Assembly: GCA_025922795.1 (NCBI GenBank)
Contig: JAICHC010000001.1
Location: 1-19,896, forward strand
Reading direction: 5' to 3'
Origin: Candidatus Binatia bacterium
GTDB taxonomy: Bacteria > Desulfobacterota_B > Binatia > UBA9968
Length of the DNA stretch: 19,896 nucleotides
In this document: piece by piece, positions 15,062-19,896 of the stretch
Position numbering within the stretch: position 1 is the first letter of the stretch
Layout of the letters: each line of letters opens with the position of its first letter
Notes under the pieces: generated by a model
Told to the model about the DNA's origin: nothing
What the model saw: the letters and a program-made list of their open reading frames with translations, nothing else
Databases searched by the model: none
Position numbers and translations under genes: made by a program

Positions 15062-15463
15062 TCCAGCAGCCTCCCTTGATCATATTCCTGCCGTTTAAGT
15101 TTGATGCGCACCCGCACCTAAGCGGCGCGGTCAAACGCACGGACAATTGCGATGGTTGACTGAACGTAATTAACTGACGCAAGACTGGCGAGAGCACTAT
15201 TTTGAGGTCGTGCATCACCTTGTGTAAGCAAAAAGACGGGCACCGAAAGGTCCGAGAGGATTCGACCGAGATACGAACCGGAAGTGTTTTACGGCTTGCA
15301 TTCGACCTCCCTTGAGTTTTGCTGGTCGGACAGCCAAGCGCCGCTTCTATCGTTTAGACTCTGTTACAAAACCTGTTCTTCACTTCACAGCTGCTGGCTA
15401 CATTGCACCGCAATTTCCCCCCGATGTCAAGGTAATTCCGCTTTATGATGGGAGAGTTCCACG
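15062..15463. other. Divergent intergenic region
   Basis: About 400 bp between prkA (minus) and the NusG-like gene (plus), which should contain both promoters. I could not pair convincing -35 and -10 boxes in either direction and saw no sigma-54 GG-N10-GC pattern. The short frames here, including one from 15312 on the plus strand, do not look like proteins. No RNA gene was recognised. Confidence 0.45.
15070..15075 (-). promoter_or_regulatory. Ribosome binding site of prkA
   Basis: On the minus strand GGGAGG stands 8 nt before ATG 15061, the strongest ribosome site of this operon. The downstream yeaH (TTG) and spoVR starts have poor sites, which fits translation coupled from prkA. Confidence 0.6.
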
Positions 15464-16087
15464 ATGGAAGAATCTGCGCGCGGTTATCATTCGGGTTTCC
15501 GTCTGTTAGAATTGCTCGCACGCCGCGCGCGCAAACTGTCAGACGGAAAAAGACGAATTGTCATGCGACAAGAATCGTTGCAAATCGAACCGGGAATGAA
15601 ATGGTACGCGATCCGGACCAAAGTGAACCGTGAAAAAGACGTGGAAAAGCGCTTGACCGATTTCAACCTGGAAGTGTTCTTGCCGTGGATGCGCACGCGA
15701 CGGCGAATCGGCAGTCGCTTTCATTGGATATTGGCGCCGCTTTTTCCCGGTTATGTGTTTTGCCGCCTCGACATGGTGGTCTCCGGTAAAGCCGCTCGGT
15801 ATTCGCCCGGGGTTAAGGATTTTCTCACGTTCGGCAGCCGTATCGCGGAGGTGAGTGAGGATATCATCCAGACTCTGCGCGGACGCTGTCCCGGCGGCAT
15901 CGCAGAGATCGATCCAGTTAGCGCCAAACCCGGCGACGTCGTGCGCATCAGCGAAGGACCGTTCGCGGGCTTGGAGGCTATTTTCGAACAGAAGCTCAAA
16001 GGCAGCGAACGCGTCGCTGTCTTGCTGGAAATCCTCGGGCGTCAAACTCGTATCGTTTTACCGAGCGAAACCATCGCCAAGACCTGA
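15464..16087 (+). CDS. Specialised NusG paralogue (RfaH/LoaP-like antiterminator family)
   Basis: A 207-residue NusG-family protein. An NGN domain spans about 46-140, starting KWYAIRTKVNREKDVEKRL and containing LAPLFPGYVFCRLD (90-103), the signature of the family's transcription-elongation members. A KOW domain begins KPGDVVRISEGPFAGLEA (155-172). NusG-like proteins bind the RNA polymerase clamp; specialised ones act on particular, often polysaccharide, operons. Housekeeping nusG sits by secE and ribosomal genes, which are absent here, so a paralogue is likely. ATG 15464 is preferred because GGGAGAG lies 7 nt upstream. It gives an unusual basic N-terminal extension of about 45 residues. ATG 15563 would remove most of it but has a poor ribosome site. 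The target operon is not evident. Confidence 0.85.
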   Translation: MEESARGYHSGFRLLELLARRARKLSDGKRRIVMRQESLQIEPGMKWYAIRTKVNREKDVEKRLTDFNLEVFLPWMRTRRRIGSRFHWILAPLFPGYVFCRLDMVVSGKAARYSPGVKDFLTFGSRIAEVSEDIIQTLRGRCPGGIAEIDPVSAKPGDVVRISEGPFAGLEAIFEQKLKGSERVAVLLEILGRQTRIVLPSETIAKT

Positions 16088-16154
16088 GCGCCTCGTCATC
16101 GTCTTCAGACCTTGCGCCCGTTGTCGTGTGGCTTGGGGCGCGTCCCAATGGCCG

Positions 16155-16171
16155 GTGCCGCGACCCGGCAC
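16155..16171 (+). terminator. Hairpin after the NusG-like gene
   Basis: GTGCCG, a CGACC loop, then CGGCAC form a perfect 6 bp stem 68 nt after the stop codon. No U-run follows, only a mixed TCTCATGTTT, so it is at best a weak terminator. Confidence 0.3.
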
Positions 16172-16208
16172 TCTCATGTTTGCTGTCACTCTTGTCCCGA
16201 TCCTCGGC

Positions 16209-16238
16209 TTGACAGCGTTTGGCGAGCCTTGATAGAGC
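16209..16238 (+). promoter_or_regulatory. Possible sigma-70 type promoter for the sensor kinase
   Basis: A perfect TTGACA (16209-16214) is followed after 18 bp by TAGAGC (16233-16238), a poor -10 match. It lies about 35 bp before the kinase ATG and downstream of the hairpin at 16155-16171. The -35 is convincing, the -10 is not. Confidence 0.3.
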
Positions 16239-16272
16239 CGGGTTGACTAAGGTCCTGTGAGGAGGGGATCCG

Positions 16273-18789
16273 ATGGACCATGCAACCTGGCGGAGGTTCT
16301 TACTGCTTCTTTTAACCGGCTTTTTCGGTCTTCTTCTTATTGGTGAATCGATCCTTTCTTCCAGCCGCTGGATCAATCAACCTTTTCCAGGATTCTTCCT
16401 TCATGAAAACCTCACGGTCGGCCCATATACCTTGCCCGGCTGGACCGGCGCCAATGCCGGACTCCAGTCTCTCGATCGCGTCGTGAGCGTCGCCGAGCAG
16501 CCCCTACGGCAGCGTGCGGAGATGTACGAGCTAGTCCGGCGCATGCCGGTGGGCAGCGCGCTTCGCTATCAAGTTGTGCGCGACTCGCGGCTCCGCGATT
16601 ATACGATCGCGACGATGTCTTTTACGTTCAGCGATTGGCTCTTCAGCTTCGGCGTTTACAACGTCATTGGTTTAGCGTTCTTGGTCATCGGTGTCGCGCC
16701 TTACTTCTACCGCGCGTCTTCGCCCGTAGCATTGCCGCTTTGCTTTATGGTTTTGGCGGTTTTTGTCTGGTTCCAGACGACCTTCGACTTCATGACCGCC
16801 TCGTTTCTGCCGAAGGAGCTGCGCATCTTCGCGCTGGCGCTCACGCCGAGCGCGGGCATTCACTTGGCTCTCTTGCTCAGCAGCGGAAGCTCCAATACCC
16901 CGGTCCGCCCGCGCTTCATCGCAATCATCTACGGCGTCGGACTCGCCCTCGGAGCCATGCAAAGCCTAACTTACTTTGGCCGCCTTGACACTTGGATCGA
17001 TCATTTTCGCGCCGGTTATATCTATGTTTTTCTCGGCGCCGGAAGTTTTCTTTTGATCACAGGAAACGCTTTGCGCCGTAGCCAGTCCGACCTCGATCGT
17101 TCGCGTCTGCGGGTGATGTTTGTCGGCGCGCTTTTGGGATTTTTGTTACCCGCATTGATGACGGTTTTGACGAGCCTGTATCAGTTTCAGATTGCCTACA
17201 ATTTCGCCTTGATCCCGGCGGTTTTTTTTCCCGTATCCGTCGCCTATGCGTTGTTGAAATACAGCCTTTTTGATCTGGGCAACGCTTTGAGAATCGGCCT
17301 GAGCCGGATCGCGCTGCTGGGAATGTTGGTCGCGATCTACGCTCTGATCGCATACCTGCTCGCGCCGTGGATCAGCGATTATGCCAAGAACCCGCTTTTG
17401 CCGATCTTTTTCTCCGTCCTGGTCGTTGCCATTTTCAATCCCTTGCTGCGCTGGCTGGAGAGCACCGTCGATTGGTACATCTACCGTCAGAACTACGACC
17501 CCGCCAAGCTTCAGGCGGAAACGAGTCTATTTCTTCGCATGTTGAACGATGCTCCGGCCCTGGCCCAGGGTTTCATCGAGCGGATTGCCCGACCCATGGG
17601 CATCATCGATGCCTGCGTCTTATACCGCTCGAAGAACGCCAGTGAATTCATAACAGCCTCGACCGATTCGATGACCGGACTGACGCATACGGTCGCCGAG
17701 CAATTCAACACGATTGCACAATTTCTTGATGGTGTGGTTTTTCGGGTTATTTCGCGCGACGAAGTGTCCAGTAACCCCCGCTATAAGGAGCACAAGGAAA
17801 GCCTGCTGGCGGTTTTTGCGAGGTGCAAAGCGGAGCTTTTCATTCCGCTGGTTTACCAGCGCGAGGTTCGCGGCATGGTATCTTTCGGCGTCAAGCGATC
17901 GGGACGCGAGTACAGCGCGGAGGATTTTAGACTGTTGGGGACACTGACCGATCAGCTGGCGCTATCGTTGGAAAACGGCAGGCTCTACGAGGAATCGGTG
18001 GCCGCGCGGCGCAAGGCCGAGGAGAGCAACAAACGCTTGATCGAGATGGACCGCATCAAAAAAGATTTCGTCGCCAATATCTGCCACGAGCTGCGCACTC
18101 CGGTGAGCACCATCATCGGTTACGGCGAGGTGTTACGAGATCCGCTGTTTAGCGGCAACCCGCGCGAGATTCTGGATCGCTTGGTCAACAACGGCCAGGA
18201 GTTGTCGAGCCTGATGGACAACCTGATGAATTTTTCTCGCATGGAGGCCGATGGAAACTCGCCGCAATTCGAGATCGTCAAAATCACAGAGATCCTGTCC
18301 GCTCTCGAGATGATGACTCAGCGGCTGATTCGTGAGCGGCCGATTGAATTCGGCATTCATCTCGAGTCGGCCGTCGACACCATCGAAAGCGATGGACAAA
18401 AGTTACAGCAAATCCTGATGCACCTTTTGACCAATGCGCTTAAATTTACCGAGAAGGGACGCATCGAATTATCGCTGCGGAAACACCAGGAGGCGGGCCA
18501 GGAGCTTTTGGAAATAGCGGTCGCCGATACCGGCATCGGTATCAAAAGAGAGGACCAGGAGGTGATATTCGAAGATTTTCGCCAACTCGAGAGTTCCTCG
18601 ACGCGCCACTATGGCGGCACGGGATTGGGGCTCGGACTTTGCAAAAAACTCGCCGCCGCCCTCGGCGGTGAAATTCGCGTCGCGAGCGAGTATGGCGTGG
18701 GCAGCGTATTCAGCCTGCTCTTGCCAGTCAAAATCCCAGGTCTCGCGGCGAATTCCATTCCCCAGGCCGCCAGTTCGTTAGTTCTGTAA
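16273..18789 (+). CDS. Membrane sensor histidine kinase with PDZ-like, multi-TM and GAF regions
   Basis: An 838-residue sensor kinase. Helix 1 (about 9-26) leads to an extracytoplasmic segment (about 40-115) whose pattern AGLQSLDRVVSVAEQPL...VGSALRYQVVRD resembles a PDZ-type domain. About eight membrane helices follow (125-390, approximate). A GAF-like domain (about 410-570; ELFIPLVYQREVRGMVSFG) and a short coiled coil precede the kinase core. That core has H-box DFVANICHELRTP with phospho-acceptor His605, N-box LLTNALKFT (Asn721), G1 DTGIGI (752-757), F-box FEDFRQLE and G2 GGTGLGLGL (781-789), all intact. It should autophosphorylate on His605. No response regulator gene is next to it and it has no receiver domain, so its partner is elsewhere. 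GGAGG 7 nt before ATG fixes the start. The VOC gene follows after 53 bp. The ligand is unknown. Confidence 0.92.
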   Translation: MDHATWRRFLLLLLTGFFGLLLIGESILSSSRWINQPFPGFFLHENLTVGPYTLPGWTGANAGLQSLDRVVSVAEQPLRQRAEMYELVRRMPVGSALRYQVVRDSRLRDYTIATMSFTFSDWLFSFGVYNVIGLAFLVIGVAPYFYRASSPVALPLCFMVLAVFVWFQTTFDFMTASFLPKELRIFALALTPSAGIHLALLLSSGSSNTPVRPRFIAIIYGVGLALGAMQSLTYFGRLDTWIDHFRAGYIYVFLGAGSFLLITGNALRRSQSDLDRSRLRVMFVGALLGFLLPALMTVLTSLYQFQIAYNFALIPAVFFPVSVAYALLKYSLFDLGNALRIGLSRIALLGMLVAIYALIAYLLAPWISDYAKNPLLPIFFSVLVVAIFNPLLRWLESTVDWYIYRQNYDPAKLQAETSLFLRMLNDAPALAQGFIERIARPMGIIDACVLYRSKNASEFITASTDSMTGLTHTVAEQFNTIAQFLDGVVFRVISRDEVSSNPRYKEHKESLLAVFARCKAELFIPLVYQREVRGMVSFGVKRSGREYSAEDFRLLGTLTDQLALSLENGRLYEESVAARRKAEESNKRLIEMDRIKKDFVANICHELRTPVSTIIGYGEVLRDPLFSGNPREILDRLVNNGQELSSLMDNLMNFSRMEADGNSPQFEIVKITEILSALEMMTQRLIRERPIEFGIHLESAVDTIESDGQKLQQILMHLLTNALKFTEKGRIELSLRKHQEAGQELLEIAVADTGIGIKREDQEVIFEDFRQLESSSTRHYGGTGLGLGLCKKLAAALGGEIRVASEYGVGSVFSLLLPVKIPGLAANSIPQAASSLVL

Positions 18790-18842
18790 CGCGAGTTGAG
18801 ACGTGTGCTAGAGTTGAGCTAAGTCGACCAGGAGGACCGTTT

Positions 18843-19556
18843 ATGGCGCAGCTACGTCAGTTGGTGATCGCCGCGGAAGACCCCGCACGCCTATGTGATT
18901 TTTATCGCGAGGTTTTCGAGCTCGACAAGATCGACGAAGCGAGCGGCACAATGTTTCTGTCCGACGGAGTTTTCAATCTGGCTTTCGTTCCCGAACCGGA
19001 GCCGCGGGAGCAAGGTCTGCGCCAAGTAAGTTTCGACACAGTTCGCGTCGAATCGTTGCGGAGCAAGTTGGCGCGGGTCGACATGGCCGAATCCGATCTG
19101 GCGCAAGTGGAATCGGTCGCGGGAGCGGAATACCAAGTGCGTGATCCCGATGGCAACACCGTCGGGATTTGCAGAAGAGCCTTCGACGTCGCCTACGAGA
19201 AGCGTCCCGTGCCGATCCGCCATATCGCGCTCTACACGCCGAATCCACAGCGCATGGCGGATTTCTATTGCCGTGTTTTCGACATGAAGGAAGTCCAGAA
19301 GAGCGAGCGTTCGTCGATTTTTGTTTCAGACGGTTACTTCAACCTCGCGCTTCTGTATCAGCGCAAGGAAGAACCGATGGGACTCAATCACTTCGGATTT
19401 CATGTGAAGAGCAATGAAGAGATGCAAGCTCGGGCGGAGAAGGCCGGCGTACGGCGCGGCGCAGCGCGGCCGGCGAGAATTCCTTTCGCGGAATATCGCG
19501 TCCATGATCCGGAGGGCAACGGCATCGACATTTCGCAGAAGGGTTGGCGAGTGTAG
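18843..19556 (+). CDS. Two-domain VOC (glyoxalase/dioxygenase superfamily) protein
   Basis: A 237-residue soluble protein made of two VOC domains, about 2-112 and 122-235, each starting with a beta strand then PxRxxDFYxxVF (14-25 and 135-146), which marks an internal duplication. VOC enzymes use a metal bound by residues from paired beta-alpha-beta-beta-beta units for isomerase, lyase or dioxygenase reactions. In domain 2 the ligand-like positions are His127 (IRHIALY), His183 (GLNHFGF) and Asp229 (GIDIS). The aligned positions in domain 1 are Gln6, Gln61 and Gly108, so only one site, at most, seems functional. AGGAGG stands just before ATG 18843. It follows the sensor kinase by 53 bp and may be co-transcribed. 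The substrate is unknown. Confidence 0.85.
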   Translation: MAQLRQLVIAAEDPARLCDFYREVFELDKIDEASGTMFLSDGVFNLAFVPEPEPREQGLRQVSFDTVRVESLRSKLARVDMAESDLAQVESVAGAEYQVRDPDGNTVGICRRAFDVAYEKRPVPIRHIALYTPNPQRMADFYCRVFDMKEVQKSERSSIFVSDGYFNLALLYQRKEEPMGLNHFGFHVKSNEEMQARAEKAGVRRGAARPARIPFAEYRVHDPEGNGIDISQKGWRV

Positions 19557-19896
19557 AAGAGGAGGCGGTTCCAAACGTTTCAATCGTAAGACGTTCCGTC
19601 GTTTCGAAAACAGTATGAGCTGTTTGACGGTAATTATTCAAGAGTTCATAAGTATCTAGACAACAGGGTTGGTGGGACACGAAGGGACGACTCGTTCCAA
19701 GCCCAGGCAAAGCGTCTGGGCGTCATTGGCCACCACCCGAGCCACGGCCCGAGTGCTTAATTTTGGGCGTGGGTGCGAAAGCGTCCTTTGAGTCCTGGTG
19801 CCTGCGCTTTCCACGACTCGCCCCTTCGTCCCAGTCTACTAACTAACGAATGGGCATGAATACTGAAAAATTTCTTAAGGAGATACTGACGCCGGT
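19557..19896. other. Terminal region; possible start of another gene
   Basis: After the VOC gene there is about 290 bp without a gene, holding the inverted repeat listed separately. In the last 47 bases a plus-strand frame opens at ATG 19850: MGMNTEKFLKEILTP, running off the edge. No ribosome site precedes it, and the stretch is too short to judge. Confidence 0.3.
19673..19833. repeat. Imperfect inverted repeat element, about 160 bp
   Basis: The arms 19673-19709 and 19799-19833 are inverted copies. Read 5' to 3' from each outer end they share TGGGAC, GAAGGG, CGA, TCGT, AAGC and CAGGCA, with 29 of 35 aligned bases identical and a 2 nt bulge in the left arm. The 89 bp between them is GC-rich and contains AAAGCGTC twice in direct orientation (19709-19716 and 19778-19785). 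The form suits a MITE-like or other intergenic repeat, or a structured RNA. No transposase or obvious target duplication is visible. Confidence 0.55.

Noticed and set aside
15391..15412. TGGCTACATTGCA as a sigma-54 promoter
   Set aside because: The GG and GC dinucleotides are 7 nt apart instead of the required 10.
15444..15449. TATGAT as a -10 box for the NusG-like gene
   Set aside because: The ribosome site begins at 15450, so transcription from it would start inside the Shine-Dalgarno sequence, and no -35 box is properly spaced.

Overview
The window looks like chromosomal DNA of an uncultivated, Gram-negative-type bacterium. The evidence is an Lgt enzyme with a lipoprotein c-type cytochrome, a periplasmic TctC/Bug-type binding protein, and a prkA-yeaH-spoVR cluster. 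GC content is moderately high by eye, and GTG and TTG starts are used. The mixture recalls deltaproteobacteria-like soil lineages such as Binatota, but that placement is a guess from gene content. No rRNA, tRNA, CRISPR array, transposase or phage gene was seen.

Left part, minus strand (1-2860): a large glycoside hydrolase-family 2 glycosyltransferase fusion is followed 17 bp later by the start of a type-1 ABC exporter cut by the window edge. Together they suggest synthesis and export of a cell-surface glycan.

Plus strand (3260-7441): lgt, a lipoprotein monoheme cytochrome c, an MFS drug-efflux-like transporter and an orphan TctC-type binding protein. Lgt makes the lipid modification that the cytochrome's lipobox requires.

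Middle (7442-9090): about 840 bp without an intact gene holds frameshifted relics, including a clear SAM-methyltransferase motif I. Then come three small genes: a coiled-coil membrane peptide, a small beta-rich protein whose 3' end is frameshifted, and a zinc-ribbon protein.

Minus strand (9289-15061): prkA, yeaH/yhbH, spoVR and an unusually long aroE form an apparent operon. The first three are a known stress or stationary-phase module (PrkA AAA+ kinase/protease-like, VWA-like YeaH, SpoVR). aroE is the unexpected fourth member.

Right part, plus strand (15464-19556): a specialised NusG paralogue, an orphan PDZ-like/multi-TM/GAF hybrid histidine sensor kinase without a receiver domain, and a two-domain VOC protein whose first half has lost its metal ligands. 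The tail carries an imperfect inverted repeat of about 160 bp and possibly the first codons of another gene.

The best candidates for something undescribed are the small three-gene cassette at 8281-9090, the prkA-module/long-AroE association, the hydrolase-transferase fusion, and the terminal inverted-repeat element. None of these amounts to a clearly new system on sequence reading alone.
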